NCBI GenBank assembly: GCA_910584635.1
Contig: CAJUBA010000007.1
Span: 10,891 to 74,890 of the forward strand
Source: an uncultured Christensenella sp.
Lineage (GTDB): Bacteria; Bacillota; Clostridia; Christensenellales; UBA3700
Direction: 5' to 3'
DNA length: 64,000 bases
Shown one piece after another: positions 25,509 through 35,703 of this stretch. The notes under the pieces are model-generated. The model did not search any database. It was not told the origin of the DNA and was given only the letters and a program-made list of their open reading frames with translations. Numbering within the stretch: position 1 is the first letter of the stretch; each line of letters starts with the position of its first letter. A program made the position numbers and the translations under genes.

Positions 25509-26131
25509 CCCAAAATCTCCGCAATGTCTTCAAAAACTTCTTCCATGCCTTTCTTACCGTCGACATTTCTGAGCGCGCCTTTGCTGTTGTAATAATCTAT
25601 CAACGGCGCGGTTTGCTTTTCATAGACTTCGAGTCTTGCTTTAACCGTATCTTCCTTGTCGTCGTCTCTTTGATACAGGACGCTTCCGCATTTTTGGCAT
25701 TTGTCGGAGTTGTACCATGAGATATGATAACTCTCTCCGCATTTACACATTCTTCTTCCCGCTATTCTATCGATAACCATATCGGAATCAACTTGAATAT
25801 TTATAGCGTAAGTTATGTCGGAAAACTTGCTTAGCGCTTCCGCCTGTTCAAGCGTTCTTGGAAAACCGTCAAGAAGATAACCGTTCTTGCAGTCTTCTTC
25901 GCCGAGTCTTTGCTCGACAAGTCCTATTACGACGTCGTCCGGAACTAAAAGACCTTTATCGATATACGTCTTCGCTTCCACTCCGAGCGGAGTCCCCGCT
26001 TTGATGTTAGCCCGCAAAATATCTCCGGTTGAGATATGCGGTATTCCGTATCTGTCGCATACTCGCGTCGCCTGGGTGCCTTTGCCGGCGCCCGGCGCGC
26101 CTAAAAATACCAAATTCATTACAGTCTTCAT
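25505..26131 (-). CDS. adk: adenylate kinase
   Basis: Adenylate kinase interconverts ATP+AMP and 2 ADP. The P-loop GAPGAGKGTQA is at residues 12-22, and DGFPRTLEQAE and the LID domain are present. The LID carries four cysteines (CKC before and CQKC after a short loop), the zinc-binding form of Gram-positives. The ORF start at 26131 overlaps the secY stop as TAATG. An internal ATG four codons later (26119) matches the usual N-terminus MNLVFLGAPG, and either could be used. Confidence 0.96.
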   Translation of the reverse strand: MKTVMNLVFLGAPGAGKGTQATRVCDRYGIPHISTGDILRANIKAGTPLGVEAKTYIDKGLLVPDDVVIGLVEQRLGEEDCKNGYLLDGFPRTLEQAEALSKFSDITYAINIQVDSDMVIDRIAGRRMCKCGESYHISWYNSDKCQKCGSVLYQRDDDKEDTVKARLEVYEKQTAPLIDYYNSKGALRNVDGKKGMEEVFEDIAEILG

Positions 26132-27465
26132 TATTTAAGGAAGCCTTTATAGTGCTTCATCATAAGTTGTCCTTCAAGTTGTTTATTGAACTCCAACGCT
26201 ACGCTTACCGCGATAAGCATACCCGTAGCGGATATCGCGTTGTCGACGCCCAAGCCTGCTCCCAACAACTGGAAGATTGCCGCGGGGACGATTGCGATAA
26301 ATCCTAGGAACAACGCTCCGAACAAGACTATTTTATTATTGATTTTTGCAAGGTAATCGCTTGTCGGCTTACCGCCTCTGATACCTTGAATCGTTCCGCC
26401 GTACTGTTGCAGGTTTCTTGCTACGTCTTGCGGATTGAACTGTATCTGAGCGTAGAAGTACGCAAAGAATATAATCAATACCAACATTACCAAATAGTAG
26501 AATACCCAGCCTACCCATTGCCACTTATCGCCCGTAGTACCCGGATAGCAGAATATCATATAGTTCAAATAATGCTGCGATTCCTGACCTACGAACTGGA
26601 ATATCATAAGAGGCAACGTCATGAACGACGACGCGAAGATTATCGGCATAACGCCCGAACTGTTTACCTTTATAGGTATAAAAGTCGACTGTCCGCCGTA
26701 CATCTTATTTCCTTTAACCTGTTTTGCATAGTTGACTTTGATTCTTCTTTCTCCGCCGTCTACGAATACTATAAATGCAAACAGCAAAAGAACTACTAAC
26801 AAATATCCGAACAGATTCCAAAGTTTGGTGTAATCGCTCTGTATTTGCGGTATGGTGTTTACCAAAGCCAAGCCGAAAGAAGAAAGGATACCGCTGAAAA
26901 TTATCAAAGAAGTTCCGTTTCCGATACCGAGTTCGGTAATTCTTTCGCCCAGCCACATTACCGCCGTGCTTCCTGCAACAAGTAGCGCGATTAGCATAAT
27001 AGCCGTCAGCCAACCTTTCTCTTCGCCGAACATAGGATCGATTTGGTCCTTATATGCGACTACGATACCTACAGCCTGAACAACTGCGAGCGCTATCGCA
27101 ACGTATCTCGTTATTATTGTTATTTTTTCACGCCCCTCATCGCCTTGCTTGGAAAGTCTTTCAAGCGGTGGAATGATAAGTGTCAGCAACTGCATTATGA
27201 TAAAACTGTTGATAAACGGCAAAATACCCAGCGCGAACAATGTCAAATATTGCATGGATCCGCCGCTCATCATACTCAAAAGTTGGAATATTTTGTTCTG
27301 TTCCGAAGCATTAGTCATACTGAACTGACTGCTGTAAAACTCAACGGATATTCCCGGAAGCGGAATCCAACAACCTATACGGAATGCCAAAAGTATTCCG
27401 AATGTCGCGAACATCTTGCTTCTGATAGTTTTATCGCTAAATGCGTTTTTAATAGTTTGCCACAT
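26131..27465 (-). CDS. secY: preprotein translocase subunit SecY
   Basis: SecY forms the protein-conducting channel of the Sec translocon, with ten membrane helices. At 444 aa it is a normal length. Visible marks are the N-terminal FSDKTIRSKMFATFGILLAFRIGCWIPLPG stretch (residues 9-38), the plug-region GGSMQYLTLFALGILPFI, and the cytoplasmic loop KQVKGNKMYGGQSTFIPIKVN that contacts ribosomes and SecA. It overlaps rplO by one base at its start and adk by one base at its stop. Confidence 0.97.
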   Translation of the reverse strand: MWQTIKNAFSDKTIRSKMFATFGILLAFRIGCWIPLPGISVEFYSSQFSMTNASEQNKIFQLLSMMSGGSMQYLTLFALGILPFINSFIIMQLLTLIIPPLERLSKQGDEGREKITIITRYVAIALAVVQAVGIVVAYKDQIDPMFGEEKGWLTAIMLIALLVAGSTAVMWLGERITELGIGNGTSLIIFSGILSSFGLALVNTIPQIQSDYTKLWNLFGYLLVVLLLFAFIVFVDGGERRIKVNYAKQVKGNKMYGGQSTFIPIKVNSSGVMPIIFASSFMTLPLMIFQFVGQESQHYLNYMIFCYPGTTGDKWQWVGWVFYYLVMLVLIIFFAYFYAQIQFNPQDVARNLQQYGGTIQGIRGGKPTSDYLAKINNKIVLFGALFLGFIAIVPAAIFQLLGAGLGVDNAISATGMLIAVSVALEFNKQLEGQLMMKHYKGFLK

Positions 27466-27908
27466 TATAGCACCTCTGCTTTGCCACCTGCTTTTTCGAT
27501 TATTTCCGCAGCTGACTTAGTAAATTTGTTTGCTTTAACCTCAAGTTTTTTAGTTAATGTACCGTTGCCGAGAACCTTCAAACCATAAGGCTCAACCTTA
27601 CTAAGCACGCCCTTCTGCAAAAGAAGTTCTGCTGTAATTTCCGTACCGTCTTCAAACTGCTCCAAAGCGCTTACGTTGACGATAGAATATTCTTTTTTGA
27701 ATACGTTGTTGAATCCTCTCTTAGGAATTCTTCTTACGAGAGGCATCTGACCGCCTTCAAATCCGGGTCTTACCCCGCCGCCGCTACGGGCCCATTGCCC
27801 CTTGTGGCCTTTGCCGGAAGTCTTGCCAAGACCCGAACCTATACCTCTGCCGAGTCTTTTGGATTGCGTTTTTGCTCCATCTGCCGGAGCCATATTACTC
27901 AATTTCAT
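27465..27908 (-). CDS. rplO: 50S ribosomal protein L15
   Basis: L15 is a late-assembly large-subunit protein. Its 147 aa include the glycine-rich N-terminal extension ([20 protein letters not shown]) that threads into 23S rRNA and the C-terminal globular domain. It starts 12 bp after rpmD. Confidence 0.97.
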   Translation of the reverse strand: MKLSNMAPADGAKTQSKRLGRGIGSGLGKTSGKGHKGQWARSGGGVRPGFEGGQMPLVRRIPKRGFNNVFKKEYSIVNVSALEQFEDGTEITAELLLQKGVLSKVEPYGLKVLGNGTLTKKLEVKANKFTKSAAEIIEKAGGKAEVL

Positions 27909-27920
27909 CTTATACTCTCC

Positions 27921-28100
27921 TTACGCTTGCTCAATCATTACGAGATGCGAAACGATTTTGAGCATACCTTCTGAACAAGCATTCGACGTGATAACGTTGC
28001 TGCTGCCGATCTTTTTAAGACCGAGAGCCTTTACGGTGTCTTTCTGCTTTTGCGTGCAACCTATCGTGCTTTTAACAAGCGTAACTTTAATCTTTTCCAT
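27921..28100 (-). CDS. rpmD: 50S ribosomal protein L30
   Basis: A 59-aa ORF below the usual reporting cut-off. It reads MEKIKVTLVKSTIGCTQKQK, then TVKALGLKKIGSSN and ends MLKIVSHLVMIEQA. This is the canonical L30 length and pattern (VKSxIG...TxxALGLxKI...). It lies between rpsE and rplO, where L30 is expected, with GGAGG before its ATG. Confidence 0.97.
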   Translation of the reverse strand: MEKIKVTLVKSTIGCTQKQKDTVKALGLKKIGSSNVITSNACSEGMLKIVSHLVMIEQA

Positions 28101-28111
28101 AAGTCGCCTCC

Positions 28112-28618
28112 TTAACCCAGAATTTCTTCTACGCTCTTACCTCTGAGCGCTGCGATCTGCTGAGCCGTTTTCATGCTTGCAAGTCCTGCAAAAGTCGCTT
28201 TTACGCAGTTGATCTTGTTGTTGCTGCCCATAGACTTTGTTCTAACGTCTTTAATACCCGCGCATTCGAGTACGGCACGAACAGGACCTCCCGCGATAAC
28301 GCCGGTACCCTCGCCAGCAGGCATTATGATAACTTTGGAACTTCCGAAAGCGCCTATTGCCTCGTGCGGAACCGTGGTGTCAACGGTAGCGATTTTGATC
28401 ATGTTGCGTTTTGCTTCGGCAGTCGCTTTACGAATTGCTTCGGGTACTTCGCCCGCCTTGCCCATTCCAAGTCCTATCGAACCTTGTCCGTCGCCTACTA
28501 CGATAAGCGCGGCAAATCTCATTGTTCTACCGCCTTTTACTACCTTAGTAACGCGGTTTACGCAGATGAGTTTATTGAGCAAATCGTCTTGATTGTTAAA
28601 TCTCTCTTTTCTTGCCAT
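28112..28618 (-). CDS. rpsE: 30S ribosomal protein S5
   Basis: S5 contributes to mRNA helicase activity and decoding fidelity at the mRNA entry channel. Its 168 aa show both domains: the double-stranded-RNA-binding-like N-terminal domain with [20 protein letters not shown] and [20 protein letters not shown], and the C-terminal [15 protein letters not shown]. It is 11 bp before rpmD. Confidence 0.97.
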   Translation of the reverse strand: MARKERFNNQDDLLNKLICVNRVTKVVKGGRTMRFAALIVVGDGQGSIGLGMGKAGEVPEAIRKATAEAKRNMIKIATVDTTVPHEAIGAFGSSKVIIMPAGEGTGVIAGGPVRAVLECAGIKDVRTKSMGSNNKINCVKATFAGLASMKTAQQIAALRGKSVEEILG

Positions 28619-28633
28619 TTTTACCGTACCTCC

Positions 28634-29002
28634 TTAGAATTTAAGACCGGCTTCTCTTGCGCCGTCGGCAACTTTCGCTACGCGTCCCGTATAGAGATAT
28701 CCGCCTCTGTCGAATACTACTTCGGTAATGCCCGCTTTCAAAGCCTTTTCCGCAACAGCCTTACCTACTGCGTTAGCCGCTTCGCTCTTGGTCATACCCT
28801 TAACTTTTGCAACCATATCTTTATCGAGAGTCGAGCAAGAAACAAGCGTTACGCCCTTAACGTCGTCGATGATCTGTACGTTGACGTTGTTGGTACTTCT
28901 GTAAACGTTGAAGCGAGGTCTTTCAGCGGTACCGCTGAGTTTGTTTCTAACTCTCAGATGTCTTTTTTGCCTAACGGCATTCTTATCAATCTTACTAATC
29001 AT
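28634..29002 (-). CDS. rplR: 50S ribosomal protein L18
   Basis: L18 binds 5S rRNA with L5 in the central protuberance. At 122 aa it is complete, with the basic N-terminus [19 protein letters not shown] and the C-terminal [26 protein letters not shown] read at residues 96-122. It follows rplF by 13 bp. Confidence 0.97.
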   Translation of the reverse strand: MISKIDKNAVRQKRHLRVRNKLSGTAERPRFNVYRSTNNVNVQIIDDVKGVTLVSCSTLDKDMVAKVKGMTKSEAANAVGKAVAEKALKAGITEVVFDRGGYLYTGRVAKVADGAREAGLKF

Positions 29003-29015
29003 TTTATCTCACTCC

Positions 29016-29558
29016 TTATTTCTTACCTGTCTTTCCTTCCTTGCGTACGATTACTTCGTCTTTATAACGAATACCGTATACGTGGTAAGGATCCGGGTTG
29101 CGAACTTTTCTTATGTTAGCGGCCATTTGACCTACCAACTCTTTATCAATACCCTTAACTACGACTTCGGTCGTCGACGGACACTCGTAAGTGATACCCG
29201 CAACTTCCTCTATCTCTACAGGATGAGAGTATCCTACGTTGAGAACGATTTTCTTGCCTTGCTTTGCAACCTTGTAACCTACGCCGTTGAGGATCAAAGA
29301 CTTTTCAAAACCTTTGGATACACCCTCTACCATGTTGGCGATAAGTTTTCTGTAAAGACCGTGCAACGCTTTAACGTTCTTTTCGTCGTTGGGTCTGGAA
29401 ACTTTTACTTCGTTTGCTTCTACAACAACTTTTATAATGCTGTTTACGCTGAGCGTCAAAGTACCTTTTGCGCCTTTAACGGTAACTACGTTTTCCGGCG
29501 ATACGTTTACTTCTACTCCTTGTGGGATAGCCACGGGAAGTCTACCTATTCTTGACAT
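29016..29558 (-). CDS. rplF: 50S ribosomal protein L6
   Basis: L6 is near the factor-binding site of the large subunit. Its 180 aa form two repeated domains. The start [17 protein letters not shown] and the C-terminal [18 protein letters not shown] are typical. Confidence 0.97.
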   Translation of the reverse strand: MSRIGRLPVAIPQGVEVNVSPENVVTVKGAKGTLTLSVNSIIKVVVEANEVKVSRPNDEKNVKALHGLYRKLIANMVEGVSKGFEKSLILNGVGYKVAKQGKKIVLNVGYSHPVEIEEVAGITYECPSTTEVVVKGIDKELVGQMAANIRKVRNPDPYHVYGIRYKDEVIVRKEGKTGKK

Positions 29559-29576
29559 AATTCCTTCTACCCCCTA

Positions 29577-29975
29577 TTACCAAACGTAAGCGAGCACTTC
29601 TCCGCCGATGTGCGCCGCGCGTGCTTTCTTATCTGTCATAACGCCCTTGGACGTGGAAACAATCGCTATTCCCAAGCCGTTGAGAACGACAGGAAGATTC
29701 TCCGAGTTTGCGTATACTCTCAAACCGGGTTTGGAAATACGCTTGATGCCCGAAATGACCTTTTCATTGTTGGGGCCGTACTTCAAATTTACCTTCATAA
29801 CACTTTGAACTCCGCCTTCTACTATCTCGTATCCGTTTATGAATCCTTCTTCGGTCAAAATTTCCGCGATCGCTTTTTTCATCTTGGAACTTGGCATCTC
29901 AACACTTTCGTGCTTTGCTACCAAACCGTTACGGATACGCGTAAGCATATCTGCGATTGGATCAGTTATCATCAT
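29577..29975 (-). CDS. rpsH: 30S ribosomal protein S8
   Basis: S8 is a primary binder of 16S rRNA helix 21 and, in E. coli, the repressor of the spc operon. Its 132 aa begin [17 protein letters not shown] and end with [20 protein letters not shown], the C-terminal RNA-binding segment. Spacing to rpsN is 16 bp. Confidence 0.97.
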   Translation of the reverse strand: MMITDPIADMLTRIRNGLVAKHESVEMPSSKMKKAIAEILTEEGFINGYEIVEGGVQSVMKVNLKYGPNNEKVISGIKRISKPGLRVYANSENLPVVLNGLGIAIVSTSKGVMTDKKARAAHIGGEVLAYVW

Positions 29976-29991
29976 AGTAAATGTCCTCCTA

Positions 29992-30177
29992 TTACCAACT
30001 TGCCTTCTTTACTCCGGGAATCTCGCCCTTATATGCGAGTTCTCTGAAGCAAATTCTGCAAATTCCGTACTTTCTTAATACTGCGTGCGGTCTTCCACAA
30101 ATCTGGCATCTCGTATATGCTCTTGTGGAGTACTTTGGAGTCTTTTGCTGCTTGTTGATCATTGCTTTCTTAGCCAT
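29992..30177 (-). CDS. rpsN: 30S ribosomal protein S14, zinc-binding type
   Basis: A short 61-aa S14 (type Z) with four cysteines, CQIC and CRIC, that bind zinc. The C-terminal [18 protein letters not shown] is characteristic. It sits between rplE and rpsH as in other Firmicutes. Confidence 0.97.
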   Translation of the reverse strand: MAKKAMINKQQKTPKYSTRAYTRCQICGRPHAVLRKYGICRICFRELAYKGEIPGVKKASW

Positions 30178-30189
30178 ATTTTAATCTCC

Positions 30190-30741
30190 TTATTTCACAA
30201 AAGGCATACCGAGGAGAGTCAACAACTCCTTAGCCTCTTCGTCTGTTTTTGCACTTGTAACGACGATAATGTCAAAACCTCTTACCTTCTCTACCTTGTC
30301 GTATTGAATTTCCGGGAAGATGATTTGTTCTTTAACGCCCATTGCGTAGTTGCCGCGTCCGTCGAAAGAATCGTTGGGAACGCCCTTAAAGTCTCTAACG
30401 CGAGGAAGCGCTACGGACACAAGTTTGTCCATAAAGTCGTACATCTTCTTTCCGCGAAGAGTAACTTTTGCGCCTATAACCATGCCTTCTCTTACTTTGA
30501 AGTTTGCAACGCTCTTTTTTGCTTTACATTCTGCCGGAGCCTGACCTGCAATCATTTTAAGTTCTTCGATTGCCTGTTGAAGACTCTTGCTGTTGTCTTT
30601 AACGTCGCCGAGTCCCATATTGAGAACTACTTTTTCGAGTTTGGGAACTTCGTTGACGTTCTTGTAGTTGAATTTCTTTATCAATGCAGGAACTACTGTC
30701 GATTTATAATATTCCAACATTCTGTATTCTCTGTTTTCCAC
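30190..30741 (-). CDS. rplE: 50S ribosomal protein L5
   Basis: L5 binds 5S rRNA and contacts P-site tRNA. The 183-aa frame begins at a GTG (30739-30741) with GGAGG nine bases upstream. An ATG seven codons later has no ribosome binding site, so GTG is preferred. Conserved blocks: [13 protein letters not shown], and [20 protein letters not shown] (residues 110-129). Confidence 0.96.
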   Translation of the reverse strand: MENREYRMLEYYKSTVVPALIKKFNYKNVNEVPKLEKVVLNMGLGDVKDNSKSLQQAIEELKMIAGQAPAECKAKKSVANFKVREGMVIGAKVTLRGKKMYDFMDKLVSVALPRVRDFKGVPNDSFDGRGNYAMGVKEQIIFPEIQYDKVEKVRGFDIIVVTSAKTDEEAKELLTLLGMPFVK

Positions 30742-30756
30742 AGTCGTTATCCTCCA

Positions 30757-31191
30757 TTAGTTATTGTTTTCTTCTTCCGTCTTCACGGTCTTTTTTGCCT
30801 TGGTAGCGGTCTTCTTGGTCGCTTTCTTAGCGGTCTTTGCAGACTTGGAAGCCTTAACGTCCAAAGACTCTCCGCACTTCTTACATACGCGGGTTTTAAT
30901 CTTCTTGCCGTTTTCGTCCACGGTGATGTTGTGCGCTACTCTGGTAGCAGCGTTACAACTTGGACAAATTATCATAACGTTGGATACGTTGACGGACGCT
31001 TCTCTTTCGATAATGCCGCCCTTTTCCTGAGCGTTACGCGGCTTAACGAAACACTTTACAGTCTTCAAACCGTCGCCTTTAAGCACCACTCTGTCGGATT
31101 TGGTGTTTACTGCCAAAACCTGACCTGTCTTACCTTTGTCGGAGCCTGCGATAACCTTTACCGCGTCGCCCTTCTTAACATTCATACTCAT
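30757..31191 (-). CDS. rplX: 50S ribosomal protein L24 with zinc ribbon and lysine-rich tail
   Basis: L24 starts 23S rRNA folding. Residues 5-60 are the KOW domain (KKGDAVKVIAGSDKGKTGQV). Residues 76-112 add CPSC and CKKC pairs, a zinc-ribbon-like form known in Clostridia. The last 30 residues are an alanine/lysine/threonine repeat ending in an acidic/Asn run, so the protein is 144 aa instead of about 103. The tail resembles those on L29, GlgA and GlgP here. Confidence 0.95.
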   Translation of the reverse strand: MSMNVKKGDAVKVIAGSDKGKTGQVLAVNTKSDRVVLKGDGLKTVKCFVKPRNAQEKGGIIEREASVNVSNVMIICPSCNAATRVAHNITVDENGKKIKTRVCKKCGESLDVKASKSAKTAKKATKKTATKAKKTVKTEEENNN

Positions 31192-31206
31192 AGTGGTCTA
31201 CCTCCG

Positions 31207-31575
31207 TTAGATTACCTCAGGGGCAAGAGAAATGATCTTCATATAGTCTTTTTCTCTGAGTTCTCTGGCTATTGGTCCAAAGATACGCGTGCCTCTAGGT
31301 TGTTTTTGGTTGTCGATAATAACTGCCGCGTTATCGTCGAATCTGATATGCGAGCCGTCGGTTCTTCTGATACCTTTTTTGGTTCTTACGATAACCGCTT
31401 TAACAACGTCGCCTTTTTTTACCGCTCCGCCGGGAGTAGCCGTCTGAACAGCCGCTACGATAACGTCGCCGATATTACCGCTTCTGCGGAAAGATCCGCC
31501 CATAACTCTAATACACTTGATTTCTTTTGCGCCCGAATTGTCCGCAACAGCCAATCTTGTTTCCGGTTGTATCAT
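31207..31575 (-). CDS. rplN: 50S ribosomal protein L14
   Basis: L14 forms an intersubunit bridge and binds silencing factor RsfS. It is 122 aa, with the start [20 protein letters not shown] and the [18 protein letters not shown] block, all canonical. It is 13 bp after rpsQ. Confidence 0.97.
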   Translation of the reverse strand: MIQPETRLAVADNSGAKEIKCIRVMGGSFRRSGNIGDVIVAAVQTATPGGAVKKGDVVKAVIVRTKKGIRRTDGSHIRFDDNAAVIIDNQKQPRGTRIFGPIARELREKDYMKIISLAPEVI

Positions 31576-31588
31576 TATTTGCTCCTCC

Positions 31589-31846
31589 TTATTTAGCCTT
31601 TTCGACGATTTCGACTACTCTCCAACGCTTTTCTTTGGAAAGAGGTCTTGTTTCAACGACACGAACGGTATCGCCTATGCCACATTCATTCTTCTCGTCG
31701 TGAGCCTTGAATGTCTTTGTTCTATTAACAATTTTGCCGTAAAGAGGATGCTTAACACGCTCTTTGATAGCGACAACAACCGTCTTATCCATCTTGTTGC
31801 TGACTACTACGCCGACTCTGGTTTTTCTGAGATTTCTTTCTTCCAT
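31589..31846 (-). CDS. rpsQ: 30S ribosomal protein S17
   Basis: S17 binds the 5' domain of 16S rRNA. Its 85-aa OB fold shows [20 protein letters not shown] and [20 protein letters not shown]. It lies between rpmC and rplN. Confidence 0.97.
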   Translation of the reverse strand: MEERNLRKTRVGVVVSNKMDKTVVVAIKERVKHPLYGKIVNRTKTFKAHDEKNECGIGDTVRVVETRPLSKEKRWRVVEIVEKAK

Positions 31847-31860
31847 GTTTTTTATCCTCC

Positions 31861-32103
31861 TTATTTAGATTTCTTGGTAGTTTTCTTAGCGGCTTTTGCC
31901 GGTTCTTGAGAAATACCGAGTTCTCTTTGACGGATAACCGTCTTTACTCTTGCGATATCTTTCTTGCAAACTGCAAGTTGATTCGCGTTTTCGAGTTGTC
32001 CCGCTTTGTGCTTAAAGCGAAGATTGAAAAGTTCTTCCTTCAACTCGTTCAATTTGAGATTAAGTTCGTCGTTAGACATTTCGAAAAAATTACTTGCTTT
32101 CAT
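31861..32103 (-). CDS. rpmC: 50S ribosomal protein L29 with lysine-rich tail
   Basis: L29 lies at the tunnel exit beside L23 and helps dock trigger factor and SRP. The helical hairpin is seen as [20 protein letters not shown]. After residue about 65 there is a [13 protein letters not shown] tail absent from most L29 proteins. The ATG at 32103 is preferred over the in-frame GTG at 32109 because GAGGT lies about eight bases upstream. The start overlaps the end of rplP by 14 bp. Confidence 0.95.
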   Translation of the reverse strand: MKASNFFEMSNDELNLKLNELKEELFNLRFKHKAGQLENANQLAVCKKDIARVKTVIRQRELGISQEPAKAAKKTTKKSK

Positions 32104-32521
32104 CTTCACTCACCTCTTCTTTCTTAACAAACTTGCATTTTACCGGCAATTTATGGGATGCAAGTCTGAGCGCTTCGCGAGCGACTTCTTCGCTTACGCC
32201 TGCCATTTCGAACATTACGCGACCGGGTTTTACTACCGCTACCCAGTATTCTACGCTACCCTTACCGCTACCCATTCTGGTTTCGGCGGGTTTCTTCGTT
32301 ATAGGTTTGTGCGGGAAAATGTTTATCCAAACTTTACCGCCTCTTTTGATGTAACGTGTCATTGCGATACGCGCCGCTTCAATCTGATTGGAGGTTATCC
32401 AACTCGGCTCCAACGCAACTAAGCCGTATTCGCCGTACGCGACTTTATTGCCCTTGTTCGCCTGTCCGGTCAATCTTCCGCGATGAACACGGCGTCTTTT
32501 TACTCTTTTAGGCATTAACAT
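32090..32521 (-). CDS. rplP: 50S ribosomal protein L16
   Basis: L16 shapes the A-site and peptidyl-transferase surroundings. Its 143 aa include [20 protein letters not shown] and the [20 protein letters not shown] block. The usual C-terminus is followed by a short acidic tail (EEVSEDESK). The start overlaps the rpsC stop (TAATG). Confidence 0.97.
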   Translation of the reverse strand: MLMPKRVKRRRVHRGRLTGQANKGNKVAYGEYGLVALEPSWITSNQIEAARIAMTRYIKRGGKVWINIFPHKPITKKPAETRMGSGKGSVEYWVAVVKPGRVMFEMAGVSEEVAREALRLASHKLPVKCKFVKKEEVSEDESK

Positions 32522-33204
32522 TACGCGTTACCTCCTTCCTTATTCTCTTTTGCATTTGTCTTACCGAGTACTTCGCCCTTGTAGACCCAAACTTTTACGC
32601 CGATGATACCGAAAGTGGTATGCGCTTCGGCAGTACCGTAATCTATATCCGCTCTCAAAGTTTGAAGAGGAATAGAACCTTCGTGGTAACTTTCCGATCT
32701 AGCGATTTCCGCTCCGTCAAGACGTCCGGATACCTTTGTCTTGATTCCCTTAACGCCGCTCTTCATAGCCTTGGAGATACAGCCTTTCATCGCTCTTCTG
32801 AAAGCGGTACGCTTTTCAAGTTGAGCGGCGATGTTCTCAGCGATGAGTTGCGCGTCGGTATCGGGTCTTTTGACTTCCATAATATTGATGCTTACGCTCT
32901 TTTTGGGAGCGAGTTTCATAACTTCTTTCTTAATCTGCTCTACGCCTGCGCCTGCCTTGCCGATCATGATACCCGGTTTGGAGGTGTAAATCGTAACGAT
33001 AACGATGTCGTTTGCCGAAGAAAGTATTCTGCTGATCGTTATTTTGGAAATCGAGCATTGATAATATTTCTTTTTAAGATAAGTTCTTATTTTGTGGTCT
33101 TCGACAAGGTTTTTGGAAAAGTTCTTCTTGTCTGCGTACCATTGCGCGTTCCATTCTTTAATAACGCCGACTCTTAATCCGTGCGGACTAACTTTCTGTC
33201 CCAT
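32521..33204 (-). CDS. rpsC: 30S ribosomal protein S3
   Basis: S3 is at the mRNA entry channel. Its 227 aa contain a KH domain with [19 protein letters not shown] (the GxxG loop near residue 83) and the C-terminal [20 protein letters not shown]. The start [20 protein letters not shown] (residues 1-20) is typical. Confidence 0.97.
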   Translation of the reverse strand: MGQKVSPHGLRVGVIKEWNAQWYADKKNFSKNLVEDHKIRTYLKKKYYQCSISKITISRILSSANDIVIVTIYTSKPGIMIGKAGAGVEQIKKEVMKLAPKKSVSINIMEVKRPDTDAQLIAENIAAQLEKRTAFRRAMKGCISKAMKSGVKGIKTKVSGRLDGAEIARSESYHEGSIPLQTLRADIDYGTAEAHTTFGIIGVKVWVYKGEVLGKTNAKENKEGGNA

Positions 33205-33222
33205 TATTCAATACCTCCTTCC

Positions 33223-33633
33223 TTATTTGGCGCTCGCAGCGTCTTTATTTGTGATTTCATCAAGAATTATCGTGATGTGGCAGGTGCGCTTATTGATTCT
33301 CGAAGCGCTTCCCTTTGCTCTTGCTCTGATACGTTTAAGTATCGGACCTGCGTTTGCGAAACATTCTGCTACGTAAAGATCGCTCTTGCTCATATTCAAA
33401 TGATCTTCCGCGTTTGCCGCTGCGGAGTTGAGCAATTTAACAAGCGGTTCGCAAGCAGCCTTGCGGGTAAACTTCAAAATTGCCAACGCCTCGGTATAAC
33501 TCTTTCCTCTGATAATATCAAGTACGATTCTTACTTTGTCAGGAGAAATTCTTACATACTTTACGGTAGCGCTCGGGCGCTTGTCGGCATTGTTTTTACG
33601 AGCCTCTGCTTTTTCTCTTAATCTCTTTGCCAT
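33223..33633 (-). CDS. rplV: 50S ribosomal protein L22
   Basis: L22 lines the exit tunnel with its long hairpin. The core is normal: KYVRISPDKVRIVLDIIRGK near residue 26, and the tip GPILKRIRARAKGSASRINK. At 136 aa it has about 20 extra basic residues at the N-terminus (RLREKAEARKNNADKRPSA). Confidence 0.96.
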   Translation of the reverse strand: MAKRLREKAEARKNNADKRPSATVKYVRISPDKVRIVLDIIRGKSYTEALAILKFTRKAACEPLVKLLNSAAANAEDHLNMSKSDLYVAECFANAGPILKRIRARAKGSASRINKRTCHITIILDEITNKDAASAK

Positions 33634-33636
33634 TTT

Positions 33637-33915
33637 TTATCTCCTTCCTGTCGTTTTCTCGCCGGCGTGTCCCTTAAAGGTTCTCGTCGGAGCGAACTCG
33701 CCGAGTTTGCAACCAACCATATCTTCCGTGATATATACGGGGACGTGCTTTCTTCCGTCGTGTACGGCAATCGTGTGTCCTACCATATCGGGGAAGATTG
33801 TCGAAGATCTCGACCATGTCTTAACTACCTTCTTTTCGTTGGCGTTATTCATTGCGATGATTCTGTCTATAAGTCTCTTTTCGACAAAAGGTCCTTTTTT
33901 TACTGATCTACTCAT
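33637..33915 (-). CDS. rpsS: 30S ribosomal protein S19
   Basis: S19 is in the small-subunit head with S13. Its 92 aa include [14 protein letters not shown] and [20 protein letters not shown], both invariant regions. It ends 3 bp before rplV. Confidence 0.97.
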   Translation of the reverse strand: MSRSVKKGPFVEKRLIDRIIAMNNANEKKVVKTWSRSSTIFPDMVGHTIAVHDGRKHVPVYITEDMVGCKLGEFAPTRTFKGHAGEKTTGRR

Positions 33916-33926
33916 TTTCGCTCCTC

Positions 33927-34751
33927 CTAGTTCACACGCTTGATTATGAACTTATTGCTCTTGTTCTTCTTTCTGGTCTTGTAACCCAAAGCAGGTTTAC
34001 CCCAAGGAGTTACAGGACTAGGCATACCGATAGGCGATTTTCCTTCGCCGCCGCCGTGCGGGTGGTCGCAAGGGTTCATTACAACGCCGCGGACGGTAGG
34101 TCTTACGCCCATGTGACGTTTACGTCCCGCTTTACCGATAGACACGATTTCGTGTTCGATATTGCCGACCTGACCGATTGTCGCTCTGCACTTAATCGGA
34201 AGATATCTCATCTCGCCGCTAGGAAGTCTGAGCGTAGCGTACTTGCCTTCTTTTGCCATCAACTGAGCCGAATTGCCCGCCGATCTTGCGATCTGACCGC
34301 CCTTGCCGGGGTGCATTTCGATATTGTGGATTACCGTACCTACGGGGATTTTTTCGAGCGGAAGCGTATTACCTGTTCTGATATCCGCGTTCTCGCCGCT
34401 CATAACCGTGTCGCCTTTCTGCAATCCGAGCGGAGCGATTATATATCTCTTTTCGCCGTCCGCATACACCAAAAGCGCGATGTTTGCGCTACGGTTCGGA
34501 TCGTATTCGATAGAAGCAACCTTAGCGGGTACGTTATCTTTATTACGTTTGAAATCTATTATTCTGTACTTTCTTCTGTTGCCGCCGCCAATGTGTCTTA
34601 CGGTAATTCTGCCTGTCGCGTTTCTACCGCCCGATTTGCTCATCGATTGGAGCAAACTCTTTTCGGGAACGGTCGTCGTGATTTCCGTGAAAGCGGATAC
34701 CGTCATGAAACGACGTGCGGGAGAAGTTGGTTTATATCTCTTAATAGCCAT
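33927..34751 (-). CDS. rplB: 50S ribosomal protein L2
   Basis: L2 is required for subunit association and peptidyl transfer. At 274 aa it is complete. The catalytic-histidine region is [20 protein letters not shown] (about residues 220-239), and [20 protein letters not shown] is intact. Confidence 0.98.
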   Translation of the reverse strand: MAIKRYKPTSPARRFMTVSAFTEITTTVPEKSLLQSMSKSGGRNATGRITVRHIGGGNRRKYRIIDFKRNKDNVPAKVASIEYDPNRSANIALLVYADGEKRYIIAPLGLQKGDTVMSGENADIRTGNTLPLEKIPVGTVIHNIEMHPGKGGQIARSAGNSAQLMAKEGKYATLRLPSGEMRYLPIKCRATIGQVGNIEHEIVSIGKAGRKRHMGVRPTVRGVVMNPCDHPHGGGEGKSPIGMPSPVTPWGKPALGYKTRKKNKSNKFIIKRVN

Positions 34752-34766
34752 TATATTGTCCTCCCA

Positions 34767-35066
34767 TTATGCCAAACTCTCGAAGAACTCGATTGTTTTG
34801 CTCTCTTGCGTCAACGTAACTACGGCTTTCTTGTATCCGGTCGTCGTACCTTCGTACTTGCCCATTCTCTTCTTTTTGCCGTCAACGTTCACAGTGTTGA
34901 CTCTCGCTACCTTTACGCCGAAAATATCTTCGACAGCGACTTTAATCTGAGTTTTGGTAGCGTCTTGAGCCACTTTGAAAGTATACTTCTTCTCGGCGAT
35001 GCCGTCGTAACTCTTTTCCGTAAGGATAGGGGCTATAATAATATCGTATTTATTCATTATTCGCAT
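34767..35066 (-). CDS. rplW: 50S ribosomal protein L23
   Basis: L23 is the docking site for trigger factor and SRP at the tunnel exit. Its 99 aa include IIAPILTEKSYDGIAEKKYTF and the NTVNVDGKKKRMGKYEG loop, here residues 9-29 and 57-73. It overlaps rplD by 10 bp. Confidence 0.96.
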   Translation of the reverse strand: MRIMNKYDIIIAPILTEKSYDGIAEKKYTFKVAQDATKTQIKVAVEDIFGVKVARVNTVNVDGKKKRMGKYEGTTTGYKKAVVTLTQESKTIEFFESLA

Positions 35067-35689
35067 ACCTCCTCAAATCTCTTTTGAATCATATTAACCG
35101 CGTCTACGGTGAATATACATTTTGTATTTGCCGCCAAGTCGTAAACGCTTACAAGATCTGCGTTTACAAGCGTAAGATTGCCGATATTCGCGCTCGCTCT
35201 CTTGATTGCTTCGTCGTTGTTGTCGATTACGAGCAGTACGCTGGAATTGATTTCAAACGCTTTAAGCATTTGCGCGATGTATTTGGTCTTCGCTTCTTCA
35301 AGTTGAAGTTTGTCCAATACGAGGAAATCGTTGTCGCTTACTTTTGCGCTGAGCGCGGAAAGAGTAGCGGCTACTTTCATCTTCTTGTTTATCTTCTGAG
35401 AAAAATCTCTGGGCTTTGGAGCAAATACTACGCCGCCGCCCGTCCATTGCGGACTTCTGATGCTTCCCTGTCTTGCGCGACCTGTGCCTTTCTGTCTCCA
35501 AGGCTTCTTGCCTCCGCCTCTGACTTCCGTACGGGTCAAAGTGGATTTGGTACCTTGTCTTTTGTTTGCCAACTGAGCAACTACTACCTGGTGAATAAGC
35601 GCTTCGTTGTATTCAACGCCGAACACCGCGTCGTTGAGTTCCATCTCGCCGACTTTCTTTGCTTTTATATCTAAAACATTAACCTTCAT
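35057..35689 (-). CDS. rplD: 50S ribosomal protein L4
   Basis: L4 reaches into the exit tunnel and, in gamma-proteobacteria, autoregulates the S10 operon. Its 210 aa show the tunnel loop GGGKKPWRQKGTGRARQGS near residue 59. It follows rplC by 14 bp. Confidence 0.97.
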   Translation of the reverse strand: MKVNVLDIKAKKVGEMELNDAVFGVEYNEALIHQVVVAQLANKRQGTKSTLTRTEVRGGGKKPWRQKGTGRARQGSIRSPQWTGGGVVFAPKPRDFSQKINKKMKVAATLSALSAKVSDNDFLVLDKLQLEEAKTKYIAQMLKAFEINSSVLLVIDNNDEAIKRASANIGNLTLVNADLVSVYDLAANTKCIFTVDAVNMIQKRFEEVCE

Positions 35690-35703
35690 TTTTACTCGCT
35701 CCT